Origin: Chryseobacterium sp. Bi04
GTDB taxonomy: Bacteria; Bacteroidota; Bacteroidia; Flavobacteriales; Weeksellaceae
Direction of reading: 5' to 3'
Assembly (NCBI RefSeq): GCF_918698085.1
Contig: NZ_CAKKLP010000002.1
Coordinates: forward strand, 350,404-414,403
Length of the DNA: 64,000 bases
The first letter of the stretch is position 1. Every line of letters begins with the position of its first letter. Shown piece by piece: positions 8,300 through 16,777 of this stretch. Below the pieces are notes generated by a model, which saw nothing but the letters and a program-made list of their open reading frames with translations, did not search any database and was not told the origin of the DNA. The translations under genes were made by a program, and so were the position numbers.

Positions 8300-9043
8300 T
8301 TACTTCAGGATCTCTTTCAAAAACATCAATGTGTGATTCCATGCTCTTTTGGCCATCACTTCATTGTAATCCGGAGATTTCGGATCTGTGAAAGTATGTT
8401 TTGAATGGGCATAAGTGATGATCTGCCAATCGGCATTTCCTTCGTTCATTTCTTTGATCAGGTTATTATAATCATCGGGTGTTACGCTTCTATCATCTGC
8501 CGGATTTTCTACCAGAATTTTAGCCGCTAGCTTTTCATTTTTTCTGGTCTGATCTCTTCCCAAACTTCCATGAATAGAAACAACTCCTGCAACAGGTAAA
8601 TTACCTCTGGCAGATTCTAAAGCTCCTGTTCCTCCAAAACAATATCCAATCACTGCTGTCTTATCGGAAATAGCTCCGTTTTTCTTCAGCTGGTCCAGTG
8701 CTAATCCGATTCGTTTTTGATATTCCTTATAATTCTGTTTATAATACCCTGAGCTTTTAGCGGCTGCATCGTTGTCAACAGGGATCTTTCCCTCCCCATA
8801 AATATCAGCGATGAAAGCAATGTATCCCTGTTTTTCAAGCTCTAAGGCTGCCGTTTTAGCTTCTTCGTCAATACCTTTCCAGGCCGGAAGAATTAAAACT
8901 CCGGGCAGTTTTTTTCCTGCATTGGAAGTGATTAAACCATTCAGTTTTTGGGAGCCGTCCTGATAGGAAATGGAGGCAAGTTTTTGGCTGAAAAGCGTTC
9001 CTGAAGCCATAATCAATGTGGTTAATAAGATTGAACGTACCAT
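8300..9043 (-). CDS. Secreted dienelactone hydrolase-family protein
   Basis: The protein is 247 aa with a signal peptide (MVRSILLTTLIMASGTLFSQ). The alpha/beta-hydrolase body has a cysteine nucleophile elbow, GYCFGGTG, as in dienelactone hydrolases. An Asp in the DDRSVTP region and a His in the AHSKHTF segment complete the likely triad. Family members hydrolyse lactones or esters, but the natural substrate is unknown. The export signal suggests it works in the periplasm. It stands alone and converges on the lipoprotein gene at 7828. Confidence 0.88.
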   Translation of the reverse strand: MVRSILLTTLIMASGTLFSQKLASISYQDGSQKLNGLITSNAGKKLPGVLILPAWKGIDEEAKTAALELEKQGYIAFIADIYGEGKIPVDNDAAAKSSGYYKQNYKEYQKRIGLALDQLKKNGAISDKTAVIGYCFGGTGALESARGNLPVAGVVSIHGSLGRDQTRKNEKLAAKILVENPADDRSVTPDDYNNLIKEMNEGNADWQIITYAHSKHTFTDPKSPDYNEVMAKRAWNHTLMFLKEILK

Positions 9044-9130
9044 ATTTTATAATTTAGTCATAATATACTTTATAGTGAATTGCGGATTACAAATGAGGCT
9101 GTTTCATTATTTTGTTCCTTACAATGTCAA

Positions 9131-9176
9131 TAAAAAAATCCTCAACTAAATTACTTAAAATAACTTAATTGAGGAG
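9131..9176 (-). terminator. Terminator of the HAD gene
   Basis: Read on the minus strand, CTCAATTAAGTTA pairs with TAATTTAGTTGAG using G-U wobbles, followed by GATTTTTTTA. It lies just after the HAD stop at 9200. Confidence 0.75.
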
Positions 9177-9199
9177 ATTTATATTTTATTCGGAAGACC

Positions 9200-9811
9200 T
9201 TATAGGGTAACTCCTAAACTGGCAAGTTCCTGTTCCAGATTGGTATCCGGGGTAACATGAATAGTGATAAAACCTAGATCTTTTGCCATTTCGATGTTCT
9301 TAGAATTATCATCAATGAAAACAGATTCGGCAGCCTTGATATTATATCTTTCCAATAAAACGTGCCATATTTTAGGATCCGGTTTAATCAGTTTTTCCGT
9401 TCCGGAAACGACAATTTTTCCTTCAAAAATTTGAAAGAAATCATAGTTTTCCAATGCGTAAGGGAAGGTTTCTTCAGACCAGTTGGTCAGTCCGAAAAGC
9501 TGGTAGTCTGTATTCTTAAGCTTTCTCAGAATTTCTACGTTCTGGGGAATGTCACTTTTCAACATGACGGTCCAGTTATCATAAAACGCTCTAATTTCTT
9601 TTTCCCATTCCGGAAATTTCTTCACCTGGATTTCTGTTCCTTCTGAAAGGCTTCTTCCCCGGTCCTGTTCGATATTCCACTCGTCCTGAGCAATGTTTTC
9701 AAGGAAATATTCCATTTTTTCATCGTCATTGAAATAATCTTTGAAGAAATACCTGGGGTTCCAATCCATCAGTACGCCTCCGAAATCGAATATAATGTTT
9801 TTTATTTTCAT
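9200..9811 (-). CDS. HAD-family hydrolase (YihX-like, 203 aa)
   Basis: Motif I is FDFGGVLMDWNP near the N-terminus. Motif II is GLTNWSEE, and motifs III/IV are KPDPKIW and SVFIDDNSKNIEMAKDLGF. The helical cap between residues 20 and 80 fits the YihX/epoxide-hydrolase-N-like group of small phosphatases. It should dephosphorylate a small metabolite such as a sugar phosphate. It is monocistronic with its own terminator. Confidence 0.88.
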   Translation of the reverse strand: MKIKNIIFDFGGVLMDWNPRYFFKDYFNDDEKMEYFLENIAQDEWNIEQDRGRSLSEGTEIQVKKFPEWEKEIRAFYDNWTVMLKSDIPQNVEILRKLKNTDYQLFGLTNWSEETFPYALENYDFFQIFEGKIVVSGTEKLIKPDPKIWHVLLERYNIKAAESVFIDDNSKNIEMAKDLGFITIHVTPDTNLEQELASLGVTL

Positions 9812-9837
9812 ATGAATTAATATTTTTGTGAACCTCC

Positions 9838-9935
9838 GTCAAAGATTCTTTGAATTTTCGCCACCCTTCCAGAGGAGGGGAATTCTCACGATTACAACTG
9901 TATTATTCGTGAGGAGGGAGTGATATTATAGTTTT
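9838..9935. repeat. Possible dispersed spacer sequence
   Basis: The spacer carries a run of imperfect inverted motifs (TCCTCTGGAAGGG, CGTGAGGAGGGAG, CAAAGAATCTTTG) and no open frame. It has the look of repetitive intergenic DNA. No second copy is visible in this window, so the call is tentative. Confidence 0.25.
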
Positions 9936-9949
9936 TACGCAGTATTTAT

Positions 9950-10381
9950 CTACTCTGGTTTATAAAACCGATACTGTCCGTCTTCATAATAGGCATTGAT
10001 GTGTTGAAGCCCATTGGTCAGGATAATTTCTTTGGCTCCAATAACGGAATTGTACCGGGCTGTTTGCTCAAATGTTTTTTCCGTCAATTTAATTTGCGGA
10101 GCTTTACATTCAATCAGGATGACAGGCTCTGTTTTTTCTGTAATAAGAAGGTCAATCCTCTTGGTAAGTCCATTTAAAATGATCTTTTTTTCTGTAATAA
10201 GGGCTGATGCAGAATAGGCTTTTACAGTGAGATAATAATGTACCCAGTGCTGCCTTACCCATTCTTCAGGAGTAAGGAGAAGATAAGTTTTACGAATCAA
10301 ATCATAAATAAAAAACTTATCTTTGTCTTTCTTGAATTTAAAATCAAAAGTTTCCTGAAAATTCAGTTTTGGAAGTTCCAT
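9950..10381 (-). CDS. Solitary HsdR N-terminal (restriction nuclease-like) domain protein
   Basis: The 143-residue protein matches the type I restriction enzyme R-subunit N-terminal domain. It has GLTKRIDLLI and, about 15 residues on, LIECKAP, the D...ExK core of PD-(D/E)xK nucleases. It has no helicase domain and no hsdM/hsdS neighbour, so it is not a restriction system in itself. Such solitary proteins are common in Bacteroidota and are of unknown function. I start it at 10381, because an upstream in-frame ATG at 10414 would overlap holA. The start codons of this gene and holA are only 7 bases apart, head to head. Confidence 0.8.
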   Translation of the reverse strand: MELPKLNFQETFDFKFKKDKDKFFIYDLIRKTYLLLTPEEWVRQHWVHYYLTVKAYSASALITEKKIILNGLTKRIDLLITEKTEPVILIECKAPQIKLTEKTFEQTARYNSVIGAKEIILTNGLQHINAYYEDGQYRFYKPE

Positions 10382-10388
10382 TAATAAG

Positions 10389-11426
10389 ATGAAAGAATTA
10401 GATTTAATCCTCAAAAATATTAAAAATAAAGAAGTTTTACCTATTTATTTTTTCCACGGAGAAGAAGCCTACTTTATTGATGTTGCTGTAAAAGCCCTTG
10501 AGCATAACTTTTTGGAGGAAGATGAAAAAGCTTTCAATCAAACGGTTACCTATGGAAAAGATACTTCTTACCAGGAAGTTCTTTCTCTGGCAAGGCAGTT
10601 TCCGATGATGGGAGACAAACAGGTGATCATCGTTAAAGAAGCACAGGATCTGAGGTTGAATGAAGACGAAAACCGAATTCTGGAATCCTATGTTGAAAAC
10701 CCGGTACCTTCTACCGTACTGGTTTTCGCACACAAACATAAAAAACTGGACAGCCGGAAAAAAGCAGCTAAAGCTTTAGATAAAGCCAAAGTTCTTTTCC
10801 TTAGTGAGCCTGTAAAGGAAAATAATCTTCCGAAATGGATTGCAGATGAGTGCACAAAACTTAATATAAAAACAGCTCCCAATATTTCACATCTCCTTGC
10901 AGAGTATCTGGGAAATGATCTGTCCAGAATTGCCAACGAGCTGAATAAATTAAAGATCATCCTTAAAGAAGGGGAAGTACTGGACGGAACGATTGTTGAA
11001 AACCATATTGGAATCAGTAAAGAATACAATGTTTTTGAACTTCAGAAGGCCTTGGGAACAAAAAATGCCAATGCAGCCTTTAAAATTGCCCATTTTATGG
11101 GAAAAAACCCTAAGAATAACCCTTTTGTAATGCTGCTTGCAAGTCTGTATAACTATTTTTCCAACGTTATTATTTATCAGACCATGGCTGGGCAGCCCCC
11201 GCAAACTATTGCTTCACAAATGGGAGTTAATCCGTATTTCATTAAAGATTATGCGGAAAGTGCCAGGTTATATCCTTTAAAACATGCCACAAGAGTGATA
11301 TCTATTTTAAGAGAATTTGATATGAAAGGAAAAGGTCTTGGTGCGGTAAATATGGGGGAAGCAGAACTCATTAAGGAACTGGTGTATAAGATCATTAATG
11401 TAGATAAAATTAAGATGAAAGTCTAA
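10389..11426 (+). CDS. holA: DNA polymerase III subunit delta
   Basis: The delta subunit opens the beta sliding clamp as part of the clamp loader. Recognisable parts are PIYFFHGEEAYFIDVAV at the N-terminus, the FPMMGDKQVIIVKEAQDL segment, and the C-terminal collar region with GVNPYFIKDYAESARLYPLK and KELVYKII. The length of 345 aa is typical. It is an essential replication gene and marks this part as core genome. No operon partner follows in close range. Confidence 0.93.
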   Translation: MKELDLILKNIKNKEVLPIYFFHGEEAYFIDVAVKALEHNFLEEDEKAFNQTVTYGKDTSYQEVLSLARQFPMMGDKQVIIVKEAQDLRLNEDENRILESYVENPVPSTVLVFAHKHKKLDSRKKAAKALDKAKVLFLSEPVKENNLPKWIADECTKLNIKTAPNISHLLAEYLGNDLSRIANELNKLKIILKEGEVLDGTIVENHIGISKEYNVFELQKALGTKNANAAFKIAHFMGKNPKNNPFVMLLASLYNYFSNVIIYQTMAGQPPQTIASQMGVNPYFIKDYAESARLYPLKHATRVISILREFDMKGKGLGAVNMGEAELIKELVYKIINVDKIKMKV

Positions 11427-11488
11427 ATTTTTACGAATTAGGGGAATTTGAATTTTACAGGATATTTTTAGATTTTAAAATATAGGTG

Positions 11489-12379
11489 ATGCGAAAAATT
11501 ATTTTTCTGATAGTTTTATCTGTGATTTTCCTAAGCTGTACAGCAAAGAAGGTTGAGGGCCAATTTATAAAAGGAGATCATTATGAATTGAAAAAATCTG
11601 AAAATCAAAAAGCGGTTTTGGTTTTATTTCCTTGTTTTCCTTGTGATATTGAGCATACAAAGATGGAAGCAGGCTTCCTGAAAGATATAGAGAAAGATGG
11701 AATTACAACGCTGCTTTTAGGCTATAATCAGAAGCTCTTTTTAACGGAAGCTGAAAAAGAAGAATACTCAGAAACTTTACTTTCTATATTGGATCAACAT
11801 AACGTTGATAAGAAAAATGTTTTCATCGGTGGTTTTTCCGGTGGAGGTAATATCGCGTTTTTACTTTCAGGTTATTTAATAAAAAATAATAATTCTGTTC
11901 AGCCCAAAGGGATGTTCGTAATAGATTCTCCTATTGATCTGGAACAGCTGTATTATAATGCTCAAAAGGATATTTCAGCTAATATAGATGCTGATGCCGC
12001 TGAAGAAGGGAAATTTCTGGTTGAGCTTTTTGAAAAAGAACTGGGGAAACCTTCTGAAAATCAAGGGAAATATAAAACAGCTTCACCTTACCTGATTTCG
12101 TCTAATTCAATTGAAAATATTCAATATTTAAAAGGAATTAAAACAAGGTTCTATTGCGAGCCGGACCTGGAATGGCAACAGCAAAATAAAGGTAGAAAAT
12201 GGGAAGATCTTAATGCGTTTGTGCTTAAAAAAGCTAATGAGTCATTACTCAATCTTGGAAATCAAAAGTCAGAATATATAGAAACCAAAAACCGTGGAAT
12301 AAGAGCTAACGGAAAAAAACACCCTCATTCCTGGAATCTTGTGGAGCGTGGAGAACTGGTGAGATGGATGCTGCCGTGA
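11489..12379 (+). CDS. Alpha/beta-hydrolase-like lipoprotein
   Basis: A short lipoprotein signal (MRKIIFLIVLSVIFLSC) precedes a domain with FIGGFSGGGNIAF near residue 115. This is a GxSxG nucleophile elbow of an alpha/beta hydrolase. A late HPHSW segment could supply the catalytic His. The substrate is unknown, and anchoring to the envelope is likely. I start at ATG 11489. A GTG one codon earlier is in frame. The gene stands 62 bases after holA and has no clear partner. Confidence 0.75.
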   Translation: MRKIIFLIVLSVIFLSCTAKKVEGQFIKGDHYELKKSENQKAVLVLFPCFPCDIEHTKMEAGFLKDIEKDGITTLLLGYNQKLFLTEAEKEEYSETLLSILDQHNVDKKNVFIGGFSGGGNIAFLLSGYLIKNNNSVQPKGMFVIDSPIDLEQLYYNAQKDISANIDADAAEEGKFLVELFEKELGKPSENQGKYKTASPYLISSNSIENIQYLKGIKTRFYCEPDLEWQQQNKGRKWEDLNAFVLKKANESLLNLGNQKSEYIETKNRGIRANGKKHPHSWNLVERGELVRWMLP

Positions 12380-12475
12380 GTTGGAAAACAGGACGTTGAA
12401 AAAATGGAGAATGAAATTTAACCAATAATTTCTTTAATTAAAATAAATACCGGACATTCTGTATTTTAACTTTGC

Positions 12476-12531
12476 ACTATCAACTATCAACTATCAACTA
12501 TCAACTATCAACTATCAACTATCAACTATCA
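12476..12531. repeat. Heptanucleotide tandem repeat, eight perfect copies
   Basis: The unit ACTATCA is repeated eight times without a mismatch. It lies in the 268-base spacer between the hydrolase lipoprotein and trxB, about 115 bases before the trxB ATG. Seven-base units do not keep a codon frame, and no open frame crosses it, so it is noncoding. Copy number is likely to vary between strains. Confidence 0.95.
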
Positions 12532-12647
12532 ATTGACAGCCGATATATCTGTTATTGACAAGTATCATTAAAATAACTTTAAAAAGACCATAAAAATTCC
12601 GAAATTAGCAGTCTTAATTTAATTAAATCTTTTCGAACAAGTAAATT

Positions 12648-13589
12648 ATGGAGCAAAACATTTTAGATTGTGTGATCGTTGGATCTGGGCCTTCTGGCTT
12701 CACCGCTGCTATCTATGCAGCAAGAGCAGACTTGAAACCTGAATTATATACAGGTTTGGAGCCGGGCGGACAATTAACAACCACTACAGAAGTTGATAAC
12801 TTTCCAGGGTATCCAGCCGGGATTACAGGTCCTGAAATGATGATGGATCTGCAAAAACAGGCAGAAAGATTTGATACCAAAGTTCATTATGAAATGATCA
12901 CTAAGGCTGAGTTTTCTAAGGAAGTAGGTGGTGTTCACAAATTATATGCAGGAAACAAAGAAATTCTTGCCAAAACAGTAATTATCTCTACAGGAGCTAC
13001 AGCAAAATATTTAGGTCTTGATGACGAGAAAAAATATGCAGGAGGCGGGGTTTCCGCTTGTGCTACATGCGACGGATTCTTCTACAGAGGAAAAGATGTA
13101 GTAGTAGTAGGAGCAGGAGATACAGCCGCTGAAGAAGCTACTTATCTGGCTAAATTATGCAGAAAGGTAACCCTATTGGTGAGAAAAGATGTTTTCAGAG
13201 CTTCAAAAGCAATGATCCACAGAGTGGAAAGCACTCCTAATATCGAAGTGAAGTTCCACCATGAGTTAATCGGGATAGAAGGAGAGAACAGCTTGGTAGA
13301 AAGAGCCGTAATCATTAATAACCAAACTCAGGAAATTTCTAAAGTAGAGGTTGAAGGAATTTTCATTGCTATTGGTCATAAACCCAATACAGATATCTTT
13401 GCAGGTCAGGTAGATCTTGACGAAAACGGATATATCTTAACTGAAAAAGGTTCTTCAAGAACGAATCTTCCGGGAGTATTTGCTGCAGGAGATGTTCAGG
13501 ACCATATCTACAGACAGGCTATCACAGCTGCAGGAAGTGGATGTATGTCTGCAATGGATGCTGAGAAATATTTAGCTGAATTACATTAA
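12648..13589 (+). CDS. trxB: Thioredoxin-disulfide reductase
   Basis: The flavoenzyme passes electrons from NADPH to thioredoxin. The FAD-binding GSGPSG is at residues 12-17, the redox-active CATC at 138-141, the NADPH-binding GAGDTA at about 155-160, and the C-terminal GVFAAGDV FAD motif near residue 275. The length of 313 aa is normal. The gene is monocistronic. Its upstream region carries the heptamer repeat, and a terminator follows. Confidence 0.97.
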   Translation: MEQNILDCVIVGSGPSGFTAAIYAARADLKPELYTGLEPGGQLTTTTEVDNFPGYPAGITGPEMMMDLQKQAERFDTKVHYEMITKAEFSKEVGGVHKLYAGNKEILAKTVIISTGATAKYLGLDDEKKYAGGGVSACATCDGFFYRGKDVVVVGAGDTAAEEATYLAKLCRKVTLLVRKDVFRASKAMIHRVESTPNIEVKFHHELIGIEGENSLVERAVIINNQTQEISKVEVEGIFIAIGHKPNTDIFAGQVDLDENGYILTEKGSSRTNLPGVFAAGDVQDHIYRQAITAAGSGCMSAMDAEKYLAELH

Positions 13590-13611
13590 TAGTATTCAGT
13601 TTATAAAATAC

Positions 13612-13640
13612 AAAGCGTGCCGTGAGGGTGCGCTTTTTTG
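13612..13640 (+). terminator. Rho-independent terminator of trxB
   Basis: AAAGCG-GCC pairs with GGG-GCGCTT around GTGA, followed by TTTTTTG. It starts 23 bases after the trxB stop. Confidence 0.75.
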
Positions 13641-13868
13641 TTTGTTATGTGGATTCTTAATATAGAGCGTTTACAAGGATATGGCGGTATCAATTGTATC
13701 TGAGATATAATCTTTGCGCCTTTGCGTATTCCAACAATTACTTCGCAATTAATATCAAAAAATTAATTGAATAATAAAATAGGTAATAAAACATTGATAT
13801 ATTTGTGAAACTGCAAAAATATATGAATTTGTATTCCATTTAAAAGAAATTAACAAAAACTAAAAAAA

Positions 13869-14246
13869 ATGAAAAGAGTAACAGCCATCGGAGGAATTTT
13901 CTTTAAATGTAAAGAACCGGAACAAATCAATGAATGGTATAAGACCCATCTGGGATTGGAAACCAGCCCTTACGGAACCAAATTCGACTGGAAAGAAGTG
14001 GATTCGGATAAGAAAGGGTATACGCTGTGGAGTCCTTTTAAAGAGTCTACCCAATATTTTGAGCCTTCAACAAAAGAATTTATGATCAATTACCATGTGG
14101 AAAATATTGAAGCATTGGTAGAAGAGCTGAAAAAAGAAGGGGTAACTGTTCTGGATGAGGTGGTCACCTATGAATATGGAAAATTTGTACACATCCTGGA
14201 TCCTGAAGGAAATAAAATTGAATTGTTCGAACCAGCAGGAGAGTAG
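13869..14246 (+). CDS. VOC-superfamily (glyoxalase-like) protein
   Basis: The 125-residue protein has the two beta-alpha-beta-beta-beta modules of the vicinal-oxygen-chelate fold. The start is GGIFFKCKEPEQINEWYKTHLGL, and the end is VHILDPEGNKIELFEP. It lacks obvious glyoxalase I active-site context, so it may be a dioxygenase-like or resistance-type member of unknown substrate. A TATATTTG -7-like box lies at 13798-13805 upstream. Confidence 0.85.
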   Translation: MKRVTAIGGIFFKCKEPEQINEWYKTHLGLETSPYGTKFDWKEVDSDKKGYTLWSPFKESTQYFEPSTKEFMINYHVENIEALVEELKKEGVTVLDEVVTYEYGKFVHILDPEGNKIELFEPAGE

Positions 14247-14461
14247 ACTGCTTATAGACAAACTTTCCTGATTTGTCATTTGTTAGGAATCCAGCCTGAT
14301 TGGTTAGGATTTTGAGCTTGATGCTGTTTTTATTAAATAAGTAATAGAATTGTTTAGATTCCTGCAGAATGACAGAATGGAAATGTTGATTTTGTACATA
14401 CAAACACCTCTCACGTAAAGTAAAATACCTAGATTTGGATTTCAAACTTTAAAAAAATAAT

Positions 14462-14674
14462 ATGGACAAAAAGATTATAAAAATCACCCATGTCACAGGG
14501 ACGTATACTATTAAGATTGCAGAAGGAAGGCTTAATGAAATGAAAGCCCAGTTGGATAAATGCCTGAACGATGAGCAGGCAGCCATTGTAGTGAAGGGAG
14601 ACGATGGAGATCAGTTTGTATATCCGTCGGATTTTATCAAAAATAGTTTCATTGCCATCGTAGACGGTGAATAA
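14462..14674 (+). CDS. Small conserved-looking protein of unknown function (70 aa)
   Basis: The frame is intact and has a normal composition for this genome, with alternating charged and hydrophobic residues predicting a small alpha/beta fold. I recognise no family. It sits between the VOC gene and tRNA-Ser, 215 bases from the former. There are no frame problems, and the plus-strand ATG follows an AT-rich leader. Confidence 0.6.
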   Translation: MDKKIIKITHVTGTYTIKIAEGRLNEMKAQLDKCLNDEQAAIVVKGDDGDQFVYPSDFIKNSFIAIVDGE

Positions 14675-14826
14675 ACTCTATACGAAATAAGGCCTGAAGA
14701 CTTTTAAAGACTACGTTTTTAGTTGTAGAATATAATGACAGAGGTTTTACGGACACAATGAGTGAAAATAATTCACCTGATTTTAAGCTCCTTATTGATT
14801 TTTGTTAGAATTTGTGCGGTAAAAGT

Positions 14827-14857
14827 TTTGCAGAAATTAAAAATCGTTCTATATTTG
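14827..14857 (+). promoter_or_regulatory. Consensus flavobacterial promoter of tRNA-Ser
   Basis: TTTG (14827-14830), a 19-base spacer and TATATTTG (14850-14857) give a perfect match to the Bacteroidota -33/-7 promoter. The tRNA begins 34 bases further on, leaving a short 5' leader for trimming. Confidence 0.8.
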
Positions 14858-14891
14858 CACCACTGAAAACAACGGTATAGCCGGGGTTTAA

Positions 14892-14976
14892 GGAGAGATG
14901 GCAGAGTGGTCGATTGCGATAGTCTTGAAAACTATTGACTGTAACAGGTCCGGGGGTTCGAATCCCTCTCTCTCCG
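14892..14976 (+). tRNA. tRNA-Ser (anticodon TGA)
   Basis: The acceptor GGAGAGA pairs with TCTCTCC (14969-14975), and discriminator G follows. The anticodon stem ATAGT/ACTAT holds the loop CTTGAAA with anticodon TGA. A long variable arm and the T-loop GGTTCGAATCC complete a class II tRNA of 85 nt. CCA is not encoded. The insertion sequence and accessory segment begin shortly downstream. Confidence 0.95.
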
Positions 14977-15054
14977 CAGAAAAGGGTTAAATCAATAGAT
15001 TTAATCCTTTTTTATTTTGAGCATTTCATAATCAATGGGATCAGGCTTGAAAAC

Positions 15055-15076
15055 GGATCAGGCGCAAAAGTTGGGG
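15055..15076. repeat. Solo insertion-sequence end
   Basis: GGATCAGGCGCAAAAGTTGG and the next two bases match the terminal inverted repeat of the IS at 15380-16777 with one difference (C for T at position 9). It has no transposase next to it. It appears to be the relic end of another copy, 325 bases outside the intact element. Confidence 0.75.
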
Positions 15077-15189
15077 ATCATTCTCAAAAGTTGTGGACTA
15101 AGCAAATTGGATTAAACTAAAACATCTTGTTTGGATGACATTAAATATGTAATTTTTATATTTTGACATGAAAATAGGATGGAAATAAC

Positions 15190-15375
15190 CTTTTATTCAC
15201 GCAAAGGAAAAATAATTCGAATGCTCTATTGTAAGAAAGCAAAGAAAGGCGACTTTGTCGCTGAATAAGCGATATAAAAAAGTTAGCTTCATCAAAATCG
15301 ATTAGAAATCGATTCATTCTTGGCTCACTTAAAATCAAGCATAATAAAAATAGAACTTTGCGTCAAAGAAAGGTG
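15190..15375. repeat. Dispersed intergenic repeat interrupted by the IS
   Basis: The stretch contains GCAAAGG, AATTCGAATG, TATTGTAAG-AAGCAAAG, a GCGACTTTGTCGC hairpin, CGATTAGAAATCG and CTTTGCGT in the same order as the three-copy array at 61159-62167. It ends at the left border of the IS. No gene is visible in 14977-15379 apart from this repeat. Confidence 0.7.
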
Positions 15376-15402
15376 TATTGGATCAGGTGCAAAAGTTGGG
15401 GG

Positions 15403-16392
15403 CTAGGCAAAAAGTTGAGTTAATCTGAACAGAAAGAAAGTTCTATCTTTTACTCCTCTAAGCTGCATCCTGAAGTTTTTAATTTTAGCATTGAATGATT
15501 CCGCAGCCGCATTGGTACTTCTTTTATCAAAATAATTTAGAATCTCTCTGTAATGGATCATTATTGTTCTTTTTAAAGTGGAAAATGATTTAAAATCGGC
15601 TTCTTCAATATTTCTAAACCAGTGTGCCAGTTTAGTCATAGCTACCGACTTTGTAATTTTCTGATTATAGATCTTTCTAAGGCCATCGGTTAGATGGTAA
15701 GCCTTTTCCAGATCAGGATATTGTGTAAAAAGGATGGCCGCTCTGAGTCTTTGAGATTCACTCCATTTTTCTCTACTTTTGTAAAGTAAATAGCGGCTCC
15801 TTGCCAAAAGTTGTCTCCGGGTATCTCCATTTTCAAAAGTTTCTATATCTGCCGATGTTCCTTTAGATGACTCTTCAATAGCGTTATTCTCCATTTCAAT
15901 AGCTTCCCAACGATGTTTGATTCTGATTTCCTGAAGTGCCTCTATGGCAAGCTTTTGAACATGGAAGCGATCTATCACCTGAGAAGCATTAGGGAAGCAT
16001 CTTTTAGCAATAAGCTTCATCGAGCCGGCCATATCCAAAGTGATTTCTTCAACCCTGATCCGAAGCTTTCTGTCTATTTTTAGAAGATGTTCTATTACAA
16101 TATCGCTCTGAGTACCTTTTATAATAGCAACAATATTGCCTTTTCTACCTTTTGCTTTTTTAGAGGTAAGAACAGTATAAAGTTCCCCATCTGACAGAGC
16201 CACTTCGTCTAAGGATAAAGATTCTGAAAGATTTTCAGGATAAACAACCCAGTCCTCAGCATGAACTCTATATTTCCAGTGTACATATTCACTGAGCTTA
16301 TTTTTATATTGTCTCTGAAAAGTCTTACCATTAACTCCAAAGAGCTCTGCAATAACCTTCAGTGGAAGAGCCTTAGTATCGGCTAATTTTTT
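15403..16392 (-). CDS. IS transposase catalytic part (second frame of a frameshifted transposase)
   Basis: This open frame of about 329 residues has the DDE residues of ISL3-like transposases. It has LSLDEVALSDGELYTV for the first Asp, QVIDRFHVQKLA for the second, and STNAAAESFNAKIK for the Glu. The frame has no ATG. Its first usable start is a GTG at 16203, which comes one codon after LSLDE and would cut off the first catalytic Asp. The active protein therefore probably arises by a shift from the upstream frame at the run of eight A on the coding strand (16394-16387). Deleting one A in the transcript, or a +1 ribosomal shift, joins the two frames. The stop lies directly against the terminal repeat. 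Confidence 0.8.
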   Translation of the reverse strand, partial: KKLADTKALPLKVIAELFGVNGKTFQRQYKNKLSEYVHWKYRVHAEDWVVYPENLSESLSLDEVALSDGELYTVLTSKKAKGRKGNIVAIIKGTQSDIVIEHLLKIDRKLRIRVEEITLDMAGSMKLIAKRCFPNASQVIDRFHVQKLAIEALQEIRIKHRWEAIEMENNAIEESSKGTSADIETFENGDTRRQLLARSRYLLYKSREKWSESQRLRAAILFTQYPDLEKAYHLTDGLRKIYNQKITKSVAMTKLAHWFRNIEEADFKSFSTLKRTIMIHYREILNYFDKRSTNAAAESFNAKIKNFRMQLRGVKDRTFFLFRLTQLFA

Positions 16393-16726
16393 TTAAGAAT
16401 CCTGCAAAGTCCTTGGTCATACGTGTTCCTTTGGATATAAGCTGCCAATCTCTTTGAAGGATTTCTCCTGATGATTTATCTGTCCATCTTCTTCTTTTCA
16501 CATGAAGTTTTACAATTTTACCCCTTAATGGGTAGTCATCCACAATAATTTCAGGTAAAAAGCCCTTCGACTCCAATAGCCTTTCATTAAATTCACAGGG
16601 AATGCTACTTTTTTCTTCAAAATAAATATGAAGTTCTGCATCATGTTGTTCTGCTTTGGTTATATCAAAGTGTTCAACTAAAAACTCGGGAAGTAATAAT
16701 TTAAGTAGTTCGTGATCGCTTAGCAT
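16373..16726 (-). CDS. IS transposase N-terminal region
   Basis: The 117-residue first frame is the N-terminal DNA-binding region of the ISAon1-type transposase. It has an acidic start, a central LHVKRRRW basic block, and the ending DFAGFLKK just before the slippery A-run. It overlaps the catalytic frame by 20 bases. The start ATG is 29 bases inside the right terminal repeat, as expected for an IS. Confidence 0.8.
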   Translation of the reverse strand: MLSDHELLKLLLPEFLVEHFDITKAEQHDAELHIYFEEKSSIPCEFNERLLESKGFLPEIIVDDYPLRGKIVKLHVKRRRWTDKSSGEILQRDWQLISKGTRMTKDFAGFLKKISRY

Positions 16727-16777
16727 AATACAAAGATAAGATTACTAAATATTCCCCCCAACTTTTGCTCCTGATCC

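Larger units (their letters stand above)
15380..16777 (-). mobile_element. ISL3-like (ISAon1-type) insertion sequence, apparently complete
   Basis: The element is 1,398 bp. Its 23-bp terminal inverted repeats lie at 15380-15402 and 16755-16777 and start GGATCAGG; they match at 22 of 23 positions. It encodes a two-frame DDE transposase read on the minus strand. No matching target-site duplication is visible, because the right border abuts a fragment of a second copy (16778-16874). ISL3-type elements normally make 8-bp duplications, so one flank has probably been lost by recombination or deletion. Confidence 0.85.

Noticed and set aside
9950..10381. A type I restriction-modification system
   Set aside because: There is only the HsdR N-terminal domain and no helicase, hsdM or hsdS nearby.
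14935..15120. Plus-strand open frame of 61 codons
   Set aside because: It begins inside tRNA-Ser and runs into a solo IS end, so it is a chance frame.
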